A DNA stretch of 64,000 nucleotides from positions 28,273,715-28,337,714 of the forward strand of contig OX463829.1 of NCBI GenBank assembly GCA_949825045.1. The letters are read 5' to 3'. A model generated the notes under the pieces. The model was not told where the DNA came from. It saw only the letters and a list, made by a program, of their open reading frames with translations, and did no database searches. The position numbers were made by a program, and so were the translations under genes. Shown here one piece after another: positions 1 to 10,325 of the stretch. How positions within the stretch are numbered: position 1 is the stretch's first letter; each line of letters starts with the position of its first letter. The DNA is from Argyresthia goedartella. Its lineage: Eukaryota; Arthropoda; Insecta; Lepidoptera; Argyresthiidae.

Positions 1-1
1 G

Positions 2-526
2 TGGTCGCTAATCTCTGCATCCAGATATTTATCAAATGATCTAAAAACTATAATCGATCCTGTTATCAGAAGAAATAGTTATTTTGCTCACCCAGAGAAT
101 TTACTACTTGCAATGTTGTCTGATCCACAAAATCATATTCGTGAACTAGCGGCTCGTCGTATTTTAAAAGCTCGAAGCACTAAGCGGACCAATATCCGAC
201 TATATGAAGTTCCTCACATAAACCTGGATGCAACCTCTTATATCGATATCATCGATTGGCAGCAAAATATCACCGAACCGCCAATTCTCAAAGGTGTAAG
301 TGACGAAGAATTGCAATTGTTTGTTGCACAGAATGGTAAAAGTGAATTACCTCTGCTTCGCCTCCCATGTCACACACAAGCTGTCGAAAGAGCTGTCAAG
401 ACAGTCACTGAAGCATCACGTACCTTGTGCAGCAAAATATCAAGAGAAGGCTTTATAAAGGCTCAGATAGAGTCTCGCAAAGATATGCCTAAATTCGAGA
501 GTAAGAAAGATTTTTGTGTTAAGTAA
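2..526 (+). CDS. C-terminal part of an unrecognised conserved protein (cut by left edge)
   Basis: The frame is open from base 2 to a TAA at 524-526, giving 174 codons with no start in view, so the gene enters from the left; the first Met at 113 is internal. The product is basic and soluble, with no membrane segment. The last 50 residues hold the strip CHTQAVERAVKTVTEAS and then SRKDMPKFESKKDF. I recall similar strips at the C-terminus of multi-copy hypothetical proteins in arthropods, which suggests a transposon-derived or domesticated gene, but I cannot name the family or a function. No intron is apparent in the visible part. Confidence is good that it is coding, low on identity. Confidence 0.6.
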   Translation, partial: WSLISASRYLSNDLKTIIDPVIRRNSYFAHPENLLLAMLSDPQNHIRELAARRILKARSTKRTNIRLYEVPHINLDATSYIDIIDWQQNITEPPILKGVSDEELQLFVAQNGKSELPLLRLPCHTQAVERAVKTVTEASRTLCSKISREGFIKAQIESRKDMPKFESKKDFCVK

Positions 527-1222
527 TTCATTAATAATGTATATTATTGATTTGATTTTCATATTTTAAATGAATACATAACTAAGGCTTCTCTTTATTC
601 TTGTGTTTTATTACTCTTGATAACACTTTAAACTATATTTAGCACCCCTAAAAATGTTTTGACAAAAGGCATTTTTTCCCGATTTATGAAAATTTCAACG
701 TGAATCCGGAGGCTGAAGATGACATCGAATCATAACAGTTTTTTGTACATTAACTAATAATGCGTAATAGCACCAAAATATAACTAGCCCCAATCCATAT
801 TTGGAAACAAAAATATCTCCATACAAAATTGGCCCAGCCTATTGCCCAGCCCAAACTTTTGCTGTGATACTATTTAGTAATCTATCCAACGAAGCAATAT
901 AGTTAGCGGAATTGTCAAAACAATTCAACGAACTTCGATCGTTATAGTTTTTACCATAATTATTGTAAAAAACATAAAAATCGGTAAAGTGCGTGTAGGC
1001 CTCGCTTCTTGCAGAAGCTGCTTAACCTCTCAATTACCACCGATGTTAGCTAACGCCAATTTTCCGTTATAGGTTTTGAATTTTATAACCATGGCATAGG
1101 GTTCAAAATCGCAAGTACCTTCGGTGTTTGAGTAGTTAACCCTCTGAGCCTCATAAGCAGAGTCTCCATGCAACCAATTTTTCATTGGTTTTTAACTCTG
1201 TATATAATAATTCATAAGCTAT
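527..1222. other. AT-rich stretch without recognised gene
   Basis: This is the 3' flank of the partial gene. No convincing ORF, repeat match within the window or RNA gene is seen. Bases 1170-1185 contain a small local hairpin (AACCAAT/ATTGGTT). Confidence 0.5.
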
Positions 1223-1360
1223 AAGGCGGCGGGCGGGCTAAATCTTTATTTAGCGTCTTAAATCGACTGAGCATCTGTCAAAATGTATGAAATATGTCAA
1301 AGTTAAATCGATTCATGACGCTAAATCTAGGTTTAAGTAGCTTTTGAGAGCCGCCCTAAA
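1223..1360. mobile_element. Short inverted-repeat element (MITE-like)
   Basis: The left arm (GGCGGC ... TTTAGCGTCTTAAATCGA) and the right arm, read in reverse complement (GGCGGC ... TTTAGCGTCATGAATCGA), face each other over about 135 bp. No duplication of target sequence is clear. The element type is inferred only from the inverted arms. Confidence 0.45.
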
Positions 1361-1437
1361 AATAATAAAACAAAACTAAATTATTTGTTATAACGCGGGG
1401 GGTGTTAAAACGCATCGCTTGTATGGGGACCTCCAAT

Positions 1438-1594
1438 GATTTTTAGGGTTCCGTACCCACGGGACCCTAAAAATCCTCCGCTATCCGTCCGTCCGACGGT
1501 ACAGGCTGTATCTCATGAACCGTAATAGTTAGACAGATGACATTTTCATAGATGATGTATTTCTGTTGCCCCTATAACAACAAATAATAAAAAA
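1438..1594 (+). repeat. CCGT-repeat family, truncated copy
   Basis: It starts with the family's 5' signature agggttccgtacc, then (CCGT)n, then the ctgtatctcatgaacc and tgatgtatttctgttgcc blocks, and breaks at the caaataat block where an inverted copy starts. The same family occurs at 1595, 2008, 9296, 15575, 17930, 19219, 25858, 26643, 30025, 47940 and 50110. Confidence 0.8.
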
Positions 1595-2011
1595 CCGGTC
1601 GAGTGCGAGTCTAAATCGCGCACGAAGGGTTCCGTACCACCGTTCAATGGAAGCGATGGAGTGGAGTTAATAGTTTGGATTTTACACAGCAAAATATTGT
1701 TTACAAAGTTATTGGTGCGGTTACTTTCACACTCCATGTACGTAACCAGGTGCATCCATAAGTTTGTATGTGTTATTGAAAGAATTGTTGTATGGGAGCC
1801 CCCTTAAATATTTCTTTTATCCTGTTTTTTAGTATTTGTTGTTATAGCGGCAACATAAATACATAATCTGTGAAAATTTCAACTCTCTAGCTAGCTAGGT
1901 TCTTGAGATACAGCCTGGTGACAGACGGACGGACGGACGGACGGACGGACAGCGGAGTCTTAGTAATAGGGTCCCGTTTGGAACCCTTCGGGTACGGAAC
2001 CCCAAAAACAG
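1595..2011 (-). repeat. CCGT-repeat family, near full-length copy
   Basis: Reading on the minus strand it runs from agggttccgtaccc, through (CCGT)n (1923-1951 on the plus strand as ACGG repeats) and the aagggggctcccatacaac block, to the cgcacttgaccg-like end. Length is about 415 bp, matching the copies at 25858 and 26643. It has no coding capacity. The family appears non-autonomous and its mobiliser is unknown. Confidence 0.8.
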
Positions 2012-2465
2012 AATAAAATAAATATTTAAGGGGGCTCCCACACAACAATTCTTACAACACCACATACAAACTTATGAATTCTTCTTCTGCCTTCTTTCAC
2101 ACTAACCAGGTACGTACATGGAGTGTGAAAGTAGTCTGCACCAATAACTTTGTAAACAACATTTTGCTATGTAAAATCCAAACTATTCACTCCACACCAT
2201 CCCCACCATCCACACCATACCTACCAGACGACCCGAATGGCCGAGTCGGCAGTGACCCTGCCTACGAAACCAAGGGTCCCGGGTTCGAGTCCCGGTGGGG
2301 GCAAATATTTGTTTGATGAGAACGGATGTTTGTACCCTAGTCATGGTTGTTTATCTATCTAAGTATAATATTTATCTATATAAGTACGTGTATCGTTGTC
2401 TAGCACCCAAGATACAGGGAATCCTAGTTTGGGGCTAGATCCAATGTGTGTAAATAGTGTCCAAG

Positions 2466-2505
<40 letters not shown>

Positions 2506-2566
2506 TGTACGGTGGTACGGAGCCCTTCGTGCGCGACGTCGACTCGCACTTGACCGTTTTTTTTTT
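2008..2566 (+). repeat. CCGT-repeat family copy split by a SINE-1
   Basis: The 3' two thirds of a family copy (gaataaaataaatatttaag to accatcc) runs to about 2222 and resumes at 2500 with accattgtacggtggtacgg, ending in gactcgcacttgaccg at 2566. The gap is exactly occupied by a SINE-1, so the SINE is younger. Confidence 0.8.
2227..2500 (+). mobile_element. tRNA-headed SINE (SINE-1), inserted in CCGT-repeat
   Basis: The head carries a pol III A-box-like stretch (tggccgagtcgg) and a perfect B box (gggttcgagtccc, about 2280-2293). The body follows (gagaacggatgtttgtaccc ... ggggctagatcaatgtgtg) and the tail is (ATT)n at 2467-2500. It is not a functional tRNA: the head has lost tRNA folding beyond the T arm and is fused to a SINE body. 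It interrupts the CCGT-repeat cleanly. Confidence 0.85.
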
Positions 2567-2599
2567 TTAATCTCGTGTAGTTTATTAATCTTTGCATAC

Positions 2600-2728
2600 T
2601 GTGAACATTTTAATTCTCTACCTCTTACGGTTCATGAGCCCGCGGACGGACGGACGGACCGACAGACGGACAGCGGCTTAGTAATAATGTCCTTTTTGGC
2701 GCGCTTCGTGCACGGAACCCTCAAAAAG
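2600..2728 (-). repeat. CCGT-repeat family, 5' end fragment
   Basis: The strip contains ACGG repeats (2644-2672), cttagtaata and gcacggaaccctcaaaaag, which is the family's left end on the minus strand, truncated inside. Confidence 0.7.
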
Positions 2729-3105
2729 ATCTAAGCTCAAGGTTTTCCGTCAAAAATTTATTCAATGAGCTTTCGAACAGCGTCTATAAGTTCCCACGTA
2801 CGTCCCTGCTTAACTCAGAATCTTAAGCCCATCACGTAATGGCATATTGTAAGTTTTGCGAGCTTCCAATAAGATTCTTGCTCGGCGCATATTGAGCTTA
2901 CTTACTTACAAGTAGGATCTTATGCAGACGATCTCAAAGACTGAACAGCTGATGCGAGGTGCTTGTTAGACGAACACACTGTACTTACCTATAACCAGGG
3001 TTTAAGCCTTTACGAAGGGTTTTCATTGATCGCAACTTTCTTCGATACTTTCCGTCACTATTTATAGAAAGCATCAAAACTAATATGGTTTCAAAAGACT
3101 TTATT
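2729..3105. other. No recognised feature
   Basis: No ORF, terminal repeat or similarity to other parts of the window was noticed. Confidence 0.4.
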
Positions 3106-3108
3106 CAC

Positions 3109-3225
3109 TAAGGTCCTGTTTTATCAGCTATGTTATGGACAAACCCCGTCTGAAGTTGTACGTGAAAACATGACATTTCTGGCAGATAGGGTTTATTTAT
3201 AAGTAACTTGTGAAACAGGCCTTAT
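3109..3225. mobile_element. Short inverted-repeat element (MITE-like)
   Basis: The left end taaggtcctgtttt ... caaaccccgtctg and the reverse complement of the right end (ataaggcctgtttcac ... aaaccctatctg) pair imperfectly over about 45 bp. The AGGCCTGTTTCAC-type end is common in insect MITEs as I recall. The arms are diverged, so this is an old copy. Confidence 0.5.
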
Positions 3226-3260
3226 GTGTCCATTTCTCTGACACGAATTACATTACGTTA

Positions 3261-3538
3261 CATAACGTCACGTATTTTTCAATACGTGGTGGCAAAGGCA
3301 CAATTGTGCCCACTTTGAGCCAGTTATTCAATACTCCATTTTGCGTTACAGGGGGCTAGCCCATCGCCGCAGCTATGAAGTAATGAAGGTTTCCTCAAGA
3401 TGTTTTCCATCACCGTTAGAACGTCCGTATGATGTACTTAAGGATAAATGAATCATCTCAGTGGTACATGGTCAGGAATCGAACCTGCAACTCCTGTGTG
3501 AGAAGCAAGCGTGAATCCCATTAGACCACGGAGCTCAC
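3261..3538 (-). mobile_element. tRNA-headed SINE (SINE-3)
   Basis: On the minus strand it begins with GTGGTCTAATGGGATTCACG and carries a B box in gcaggttcgattcctgacc. It then has the body (gtgatggaaaacatcttg ... gtattgaataactggctc) and ends at cgtgacgttatg. The same unit occurs at 25521, 29692 and 60767 in the same orientation, with fragments at 10820, 16385 and 34395. Confidence 0.8.
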
Positions 3539-3790
3539 ACCTCTGACACGAATATCTTCAACAATGCAAAGACCATTATCAAATCAGATAATTTGAAAAA
3601 AGGGGTATTATTCTGGAACCTAATCATTATATATTTTTGTGATGCTACCTGAAACTCCTTAATGAGATCAATGATTACCCGGAAAAAAGGTGAAAGAGAG
3701 GGATGTCTCAAAAACCATTGAGACGCTGTGTATTGTGAAATGTCCATCAGAGCTCTTCCTCTTAAAGGAGACGCTTTTTAAATCCCGAAC

Positions 3791-4043
3791 AAATAATAAT
3801 AATACCTTGGACACTATTTACACACATTGATCTAGCCCCAAACTAGGATTCCCTGTATCTTGGGTACTAGACAACGATACATATACTTATATACATAAAT
3901 ATTATACTTAGATAGATAAACAACCATGACAAGGGTACAAACATCCGTTCTCATCAAACAAATATTTGCGCCTACCGGGACTCGAGCCCGGGACCCTTAG
4001 CTACATAGGCAGGGTCACTGCCGACTCGGCCATTCGGGTAGTC
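3791..4043 (-). mobile_element. tRNA-headed SINE (SINE-1)
   Basis: This mirrors the copy at 2227. The tail (AAT)n is at 3792-3803, followed by the body and then the tRNA-like head at 3965-4043 with the B-box complement gggactcgagccc. The head has some substitutions (ttagctacatagg), consistent with an older copy. Confidence 0.85.
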
Positions 4044-4184
4044 AGAAATATATGTCATGAAGTCATACTTCTTCTTCAATGTGTTTGTTTGAAAATATGT
4101 ACGACATATGTCAATAGGAAATCTACAAATAAAAATAGATGTTTTTCACCTAAAACTTGCTATCACTTGGGATCTTATATAGTA

Positions 4185-4305
4185 CATTTCCCACGAGTTC
4201 TCAAAAGCCTTTTCGAACGAGTTAGGAATAGAATTTTTCCGCCTGAGAACCTAAAATCAAGCGGCGAAGGTGCTATTTTTAGGTCAGAATTCGGAAAACA
4301 ATATT
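4185..4305 (+). repeat. Repeat X fragment
   Basis: The strip shares gccttttcgaacgagtta, gaatagaatttttc and aatcaagcggcgaaggtgct with 12290-12475 (same strand) and 48812-48972 (opposite strand). It is a dispersed, non-coding repeat of unknown class. Confidence 0.6.
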
Positions 4306-5080
4306 AATATGGTTCTTGACAAAAAATATAAAAAAAAAATCTTCAATCTATACCACCAGGTGTTTAGAGAATGGAGCGACATTTTTTTTCGGGCGTCGCT
4401 GGCATCATTCTGTACATCTTCCACTATCCTAAACACTTTTTGAGCCGAGCGGACCTCACCTGATTTGTTTGGAGAAGTGAAAAATAAAGTTGCTCGTATC
4501 AAATCGGTTTCATAGAGAAGGTAATTAAGAATTTCCTGTACTCCCCAAAAAACATTGTCGCCTCATACTCCAAACACCCTGTATATGTTTGAAATGAATA
4601 AATAATTAGTGGTTTTTAAAAAAAATATATATAAACTCAAAATTCGCACTGTTCTGGCGTACTGACGTAACAGCCGTGTTGCGGTGTGAGCTGTTATGAA
4701 CTTTATTTTAAACATGGTAAAGTTCAAAATTTCCACCACGATTTTACTTTATACTTTTGCGGTCTCTTATACGTAATGTTACGTAATTTACGTAATATTG
4801 GTACTCTAACTCCGACCTCCTCCGTGGAGTGGAGTGATATCTTGATTGCAGTAAATACCTGTCCACGTTTTCGTAACATGTATATTAAATCAACGGCAAT
4901 TAATTTAGCCACCCTATAAGCTCCCCTTTGAAGCATCTATTTTTACTGTAATATGTTAAATACGGACCTGTATTATGTATTTTATCAGAATTTTATGATC
5001 AGTAGTTTCGGAGATAATGAGGGGGAATTGTCCTTTATTGCCTATTTTCTTTAAAAAATTGAACTTGGCATTTCATAATA
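4306..5080. other. No recognised gene
   Basis: The stretch is AT-rich with short spurious frames on both strands that show no domain. Around 4550-4630 there is tactccccaaaaaacattg ... caaacaccctgtatat, which may be an old mariner-type end, but its partner is not visible. Confidence 0.35.
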
Positions 5081-5350
5081 TAATAATAAATAAATAAATA
5101 AATAAATATTAGAGGACAATCTTGCAAAAATCGAACTAAGCCCATAGTAAGCTCAATAAGGCTTGCGTTATGGGTACTAGACGACGATGTATTTAATAGA
5201 GATAAATACTTATGTAAATACATAGAAAACATCCACGACTAAGAAACCAATATTCATGCTCATCACACAAATATTTGCCCTTACCGGGATTCGAACCCAG
5301 GACCGTCAGCTTCGTAGGCAGAGTCACTACCCGCTAGGCTAAACCGATCC
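5081..5350 (-). mobile_element. tRNA-headed SINE, diverged SINE-1 relative
   Basis: The tail (AATA)n is at 5082-5106. The tRNA-like head on the minus strand is at 5280-5350 with the B box ggttcgaatcccgg. The body shares atttgtgtgatgagcatgaat and acgatgt blocks with SINE-1 but differs in the middle, so it is a separate subfamily. Confidence 0.75.
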
Positions 5351-5374
5351 ATCGAGAATGATACAAAAAATATA

Positions 5375-5637
5375 CAGGGTGACATTTAATTAGCTGACCA
5401 TATTTTGGGTAATGATAGTACCCATCATTATGAACAACTTTCCCCAAGAAACATATGGTCGCAAACGAAAAAAATATTTGGGTCTCCCATAGTAACTTGT
5501 AATCAGCTGATCGGATCAATGTACTGAGGGACGTTTTTTTTCTTCATTTGCGACCATATGTTTCTTGGGGAAAGTTGTTCATATTAATGGGTACTGTCAT
5601 TCCCCAAAATATGGTCAGCTCATTAAATGTCACCCTG
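5375..5637. mobile_element. Mariner-like MITE (MITE-4), complete with TA duplication
   Basis: The element starts CAGGGTGACATTTAAT and ends ATTAAATGTCACCCTG, flanked by TA at 5373-5374 and 5638-5639. The inverted arms extend about 95 bp each (accatattttggg ... catatggtcgcaaa), leaving a short core with cccatagtaacttgtaatca. A TA duplication and long arms fit a Tc1/mariner-driven MITE; the driver is inferred. Diverged copies are at 38935 and 53823. Confidence 0.85.
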
Positions 5638-5639
5638 TA

Positions 5640-6148
5640 TTTGAGAGCCTCCCAACAAGCCCTTTCATGTGACATGTAGCACGATACATTTATTTTTCAA
5701 ATTCTGATTTGCTACCTAATTGTGACCCCCAATTTCAAAATTAATTTGTTAACGTAACAAGTTCTTATTTGAGTCACTTAAATACATAATAAGTGTACAG
5801 TTCAGCTTAATCGATCCAGAATTCGGTCATTCAATATACTTTTACACAAGGACGGAGATTTACGGGCGATCCTATAATGGTTTCGTTTTACTATATTATT
5901 ATATTCAAAGTATGAAACTTTTTTTAAATAATTTATGGAGTAGTTGTTTAAATTTTTTATAAGGGGACAATCTATTATCATAACGAATCGCTGATTAAAT
6001 CGTTTCAGATACGCTTCATTCGTAAATCTAAAATTGTTATCGCATTAATTACGTCATAACTCCCCGTTAGTGGTTATCCGACGTGAGCTAGATGAAAGGG
6101 ATCAAGATTAAGGTCCTACATCTTGCATGATAGTGGAGCTGACCTTAC
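5640..6148. other. No recognised feature
   Basis: AT-rich sequence. No ORF over 60 codons has any recognisable motif, and no internal repeat was seen. Confidence 0.35.
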
Positions 6149-6520
6149 ATTTCAATATATACTTTATTGCACGATAAATAATGAGTACGAACAAACGCAC
6201 ACTTATGCGCAAAAGCAAGCTTATCTATAAAAAGAGATTTCTTCCAGCAAAACTAGGCAGGACAGAAAAGTCTAGACTAGTAAGAGCAGTCTAGTGCGCA
6301 ATAAATTAAATAACTACCTACTAACTAATACAATATAATATAAGTATAATAAATCATATAAAAGATTATAGTACCTACACATGTCAAGGTATAATATATA
6401 TATATATTAACATAATACTTACATACTTAAACTTAATATGCAAGAGAAAGGAGTTGCAATTTCAATGAAAATAAAAATGGATGGAATATCCCTAATAGCG
6501 CATTGCGTTTAATTTCTGTT
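6149..6520 (-). mobile_element. LINE-A 3'-end remnant
   Basis: The strip actttattgcac ... gcttatctataaaaagag, then atttcttccagcaaaacta, matches the 3' UTR of the LINE at 12655-15110. A second block at 6440-6520 (gagaaaggagttgcaatttc ... tccctaatagcgcat) matches the end of its ORF. The middle (6300-6430) is diverged AT-rich sequence. Confidence 0.7.
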
Positions 6521-6548
6521 TGGAACACGCAACAGAGAAACTATTATC

Positions 6549-6661
6549 GTGTTACCACACAAAATATCAAACGGCGTTTAAACTCAAAACAAACTTCAAA
6601 TCCAATAAATTTTTGTTTTTAAACAAGTGTTGAACAGTAGTTTATTTTTTTTGTGGTAAGG
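6549..6661. mobile_element. MITE-5 copy
   Basis: It starts cgtgttaccacacaaaatat and ends ttttttttgtggtaagg, with inner blocks cgtttaaactcaaaacaaac and aaacaagtgttgaacagtag. The same unit is at 38665 (complete) and 21847-23970 (split by a piggyBac). It abuts an RTE fragment on its right. Confidence 0.75.
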
Positions 6662-6666
6662 CCCTG

Positions 6667-6925
6667 AAATGGAACTGGGCTACTGGACATATCTGTCGAA
6701 TGCATCCGGATAAATGGGCGAAATCAGCCACTGAATGGATGCCTACAGACGGATTCTGGCGTACGGGCAGGCCCAGAAGGAGATGGAAGGATGACCTGGA
6801 TAGGTTCCTTCCAGGATGGACAGATAAAGCTTCAGATAGAGATATGTGGGCTCGAACCGCTGAGGCCTTTCCCCAGCAGTGGGACACCATTTAGGCTATT
6901 TTAAATAGGCCCTTATTATAATTAT
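6667..6925 (+). pseudogene. RTE-type LINE, 3' end of the reverse-transcriptase ORF
   Basis: Translation from about 6667 gives WNWATGHICRMHPDKWAK, then GRPRRRWKDDLDRF, then AEAFPQQWDT and a stop at 6894. That is the C-terminal tail typical of RTE-clade retrotransposon polyproteins (GRPxxRWxDD ... QQW). It is followed by taggctattttaaataggccc and an ATT-rich tail to 6925. The copy is 5'-truncated and only about 75 codons remain, so it is non-functional. Confidence 0.8.
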
Positions 6926-7368
6926 TATTTGTAATGCCAGGCAGCTGAAAGCCGATGCGCGCATATCAGTAAATATTTCACTGCACTTGTTTTATAAAGT
7001 TATCAAGTCTCATTTTTGAAGCTGATGGCGCACTAATTACAGTTTCTGGAAGGCTGTTCCATTCGCCGACCACTCGGCTTGGCAGAAGGTGTTTGCTTGG
7101 GTTACTTGTAAACGAGAACCCTTGCAATTTCAGTGAGTGCCCTCTGAGGTGATGATCCTGGTTCATGATGGTAATAAACATGTCTTTGATAGTTGTTACG
7201 TCATAGGTGCCAGTTAAAATTGTGTCTAATTCTATGACACAAAGTCAAAGTACTTTACGACTGTGGAGTTTCTTCGGTGAGCTCTTCTCCACAGATTCCG
7301 CCATTGTGTTAGTGAACTCACCCAAAAAAATGTAATGACGGATCTAAGTGATGTAACAACATCCTATG

Positions 7369-7402
7369 GAAATAAATGATTTTTGATTTTGATTTTGATT
7401 TT
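7369..7402. repeat. Microsatellite tail (TTTTGA)n
   Basis: The strip aaataaatga(ttttga)n abuts the 3' end of the minus-strand LINE-C. It may be that element's own tail or the tail of another element to its left. Confidence 0.6.
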
Positions 7403-8450
7403 ATTACTGTAGATATTTACATATACTTAGCAAAGGTAATATTTTGCCTCTTCTCTACATTGGACCACTGTGGGAGAGAGGGGCGTAGAAAATCCCACAG
7501 ATTGATTTTTAGATCTCTTTTAAAAATAGGTTGTGCTTAACTAATACAAATATGAAAAATTTAATTGTCATGATGATTAATAAGCAGGAATAAATAATTA
7601 CAAAACTATTAACAGCAAGGTCTGTGTTGAGCCAGATTAACCCCATACAGTCCTGTCATTTAAGTAATCTTGAACATTGTAATATCCCTTTTTCGATAAA
7701 GGCACTTTAACATGCTTTTTAAATTGCTCAAATGGCAATTTTAAAATCTCCAGAGGTATCCTATTGTAGTAGAGAATGCACTGACCCTTGAAAGAATTGC
7801 TAACCTTCGCGAGTCTAAAACGGGGCGCACATAGTCTGTGATTATTTCTTAGGTTAACATTACAGCTATCGCTAAGTTTGGAAAATGTTGTAAGGTTCTT
7901 GCGTACATACATTATATTTTCGAAAATAAATTGACTAGCTACTGTTATGTATGTCAATTTCTTTAAAAAGCTCTCTTAAGGAGTCTGTTCGTTTTAAATT
8001 ATATATTGCTCTAATAGCTCTTTTCTGTAAAATAAAAATAGTTTGAATATCCGCTGCTTTCCCCCACAACAAGATACCATAGGACATCACACTATGAAAG
8101 TAACTAAAATATACTAGCCTAGATGTAGCCAGATCCGTGCTTTGTCTGATGTTCCTAACAGCGTAAGCCGCAGAACTTAATTTACCAGCCAATTTATCTA
8201 TGTGGGGTCCCCACTGCAATTTGCTATCAATGGTTATTCCAAGAAACTTCGTATCATTTACTAATTCTAACGTGTTGTTGTCTAACACTAAACTGGTCTC
8301 AACTTGCCTGACATTTGGAAGTTAGAATTTGATACACTTGGTTTTACCAGCGTTTAACAATAAATTATTAACTGTGAACCAATTCAAGGTTAAAGACAAT
8401 ACACCATTAACATCATCAAAATCTCCTTTTTGTCTTTCACCTTTCACACC
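7403..8450 (-). pseudogene. LINE-C: 5'-truncated, broken reverse-transcriptase ORF
   Basis: On the minus strand, after a degraded stretch (8290-8450, reading DDVNGVLSLTLNWF ... LLNAGKTK with an in-frame stop), the frame reads LVNDTKFLGITIDSKLQW, the conserved 'FLGI' block after the RT palm. It then shifts frame near 7945 into TYITVASQFIFENIMYVRK ... KKGYYNVQDYLNDRTVWG, the C-terminus of a CR1/Jockey-group ORF2. The YxDD catalytic part is missing. The 3' UTR runs to 7403. A shorter copy with the same C-terminus is at 49315-49640. Confidence 0.8.
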
Positions 8451-8485
8451 TCCAGGACTTTGGTGGTAAATTTAATAAACATTCA

Positions 8486-8632
8486 TAATACATAATTATT
8501 TATTGAACACAGTTATTTAAAAAAGATACATTAAGAGAAAAAATATGTACAAAGGCGAGCTTATCTCTAAAAAAAATTCTTCCAGTAAACCAAGGCATGA
8601 CAGGAAATTTTATCAAGAAAGGTTAACCAAGA
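8486..8632 (-). mobile_element. LINE-A 3'-end remnant
   Basis: The block tttattgaacacag ... tacaaaggcgagcttatctc ... cttccagtaaaccaaggca matches the LINE-A 3' UTR in minus orientation. Confidence 0.75.
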
Positions 8633-8635
8633 AAG

Positions 8636-8770
8636 GGAAAGCCACCACATGAAGTCACTTGTACAGACCCATAAGCCTGCTACCAATGCTCTCCAAAGTC
8701 TTCGAGAAAATCTTGCTTCGTAGATTAGCAGCTGCACTCACAGAAAGATCTAAAATACCAGACCACAGTG
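8636..8770 (+). pseudogene. LINE reverse-transcriptase fragment (fingers/palm entry)
   Basis: One frame reads RPISLLPMLSKVFEKILLRR and then LAAALTERSKIPDHSAQ, the classic 'YRPISLLPxLSKxFEK' block that opens the RT domain of Jockey-type LINEs. The bases before it read KKGKPPHEVT in a shifted frame. Only about 45 codons remain. Confidence 0.75.
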
Positions 8771-8928
8771 CACAATATCTAAACAATAATAAAATACATA
8801 TAAGTATATTAAATATCTATAAAATACTCTAAATCAAACAGTAAAAAATAAAAGTAAATAACATAATTAGACAGATATCTGAAAAAACAACAAGAACTAA
8901 CAAACATAACGTCAAGCCTATTACAAGA

Positions 8929-9169
8929 TGTAGTGAATAATTCTTTCCTTTCGTATTTTCTCGGAAATGATCGTTTTTGTCTTACTACTTCACTCGCACT
9001 CAGTACCCGTCAAACGGGCAATTTCACATTTGACATTGATAAATAAAGTATGTGATTTATTTGATACCTACACGTAATTTAATAATACAGTAATTCATAG
9101 ACACATCGGCACCATTCGGGTGTTATCGTTGTTCCGAGTTTTGCCGATAGGAAAAGATTATTCACTACA
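8929..9169. mobile_element. MITE-7, complete copy
   Basis: It starts TGTAGTGAATAAT and ends ATTATTCACTACA. The inverted ends continue imperfectly (ctttcctttcg / cttttcctatcgg). It contains tactacttcactcgcactca and gggtgttatcgttgttccga. A second copy is at 45738-46456. No clean target duplication was identified. Confidence 0.7.
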
Positions 9170-9295
9170 GTACCTTATGGGATGTCAGAGGATCAATTGC
9201 TGCACCCTTGTTTAGTCAGACAGATCGAACCACATAATGTACATTGTAATTCATTCTGAGTGTCTGACCGCTTCCAGAGGGGTTCAAATAAACTG

Positions 9296-9790
9296 TAAAA
9301 AAGGGCAAGTGCGATTGCGACTCGCACGCGAAGGGTTCCGTGCCATCTTACAAGAAAAATCACAAAAAAGGTTAGTATTTAATCGTACATCAAAAATACT
9401 GATTTGCACAGCAAAAGGATCAACAAAAACACTTTTTATGTTTTAAATATTTTACGAAGGATAAAGGGGGCTTCACCTAAACTACCGCAGCGTTTTGCCC
9501 TGATATTTGCTGTGCAAATCAGTATTTCTTATGTGCAGTTTAATATTTTCCAAAAAAAAAAACACTTCTCCTATATGGGGGACCTTTTTAAGTTTTTAAA
9601 TTGCTTGTACTTCACCGCGTGTATCATCATACAACATAATACGTGCAGCGGCAACAGAAATACATATTTCGGCTCTCTACCTGCAAACGGTTCATAAGAT
9701 ACAGCCCGCGGAGGGACAAACGGACGGACAGACAGGTAAGCTTAGCAATAGGGCCCAGTTCGGTACCCTTCGACCACGAATGCCTAAAAA
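9296..9790 (-). repeat. CCGT-repeat family copy split by MITE-1
   Basis: The right end (aaaagggcaagtgcgattg ... cacgcgaagggttccgtgcc) lies at 9296-9370 and the left end (cgtgcagcggcaacagaaat ... ggacggacagacagg ... cggtacccttcg) at about 9560-9790. MITE-1 separates them. The copy is diverged. Confidence 0.7.
9373..9550 (+). mobile_element. MITE-1, short complete copy
   Basis: Terminal inverted repeats are tttaatcgtacatcaaaaat + actgatttgcacagc on the left, and gctgtgcaaatcagt + atttcttatgtgcag on the right. The core holds a short form of the family block (acgaaggataaagggggctt ... cacctaaactaccgcag). It is inserted in a CCGT-repeat. Confidence 0.8.
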
Positions 9791-10325
9791 GGCATGCAGG
9801 ATGTTTATTTGAAGAGTGTCTAATCCCTTACCTCGGGATAATCTCAGGTTTTCTCGTTTAAGTCATCCGGCCTTCAAGTTTTATCCCTGCAGAGATCACA
9901 CGTTCCTTCAAAATACGTGAGACTGAGGTCGTGATAATGATTATATATTTGATATCGCTGACACAGGTTACAAACACACACATACACAAATACACTCTCA
10001 CACACGCAGCCAAATGCACATAGGGTAAACGAGATAGTGATTACACAGCTATTAACTCTTACGTTTTTGTTCTATTCCGTCCGTTATTTAGTAAAATTCT
10101 GTGTATTTATGTAGCACCGTAGACTGAAGATAGAGTATTTTGGATACTATTTTTAATTTCAGTGTATATTTCTTTTGTTTCAATGATATGTTTTTTTAGT
10201 AATGATCCGTTAGATAATACTCGCATATTCAAGTAACCACAAATAATCAAATTCAAAGTGTAGGGTACTACATACACACATACATATTGTAACGCTTTTC
10301 CTACACGAGGTGGCTTTGGCTGACA
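9791..10325. other. No recognised gene; CA-rich patch
   Basis: Bases 9968-10020 are an acacac-rich stretch. A similar (acatac)n patch is at 10268-10290. Nothing else was recognised. Confidence 0.35.

Noticed and set aside
2227..2300. Possible functional tRNA gene
   Set aside because: The B box is good but the acceptor stem does not close and the head runs into a SINE body that recurs at other loci. The same holds for the SINE-2 and SINE-3 heads.
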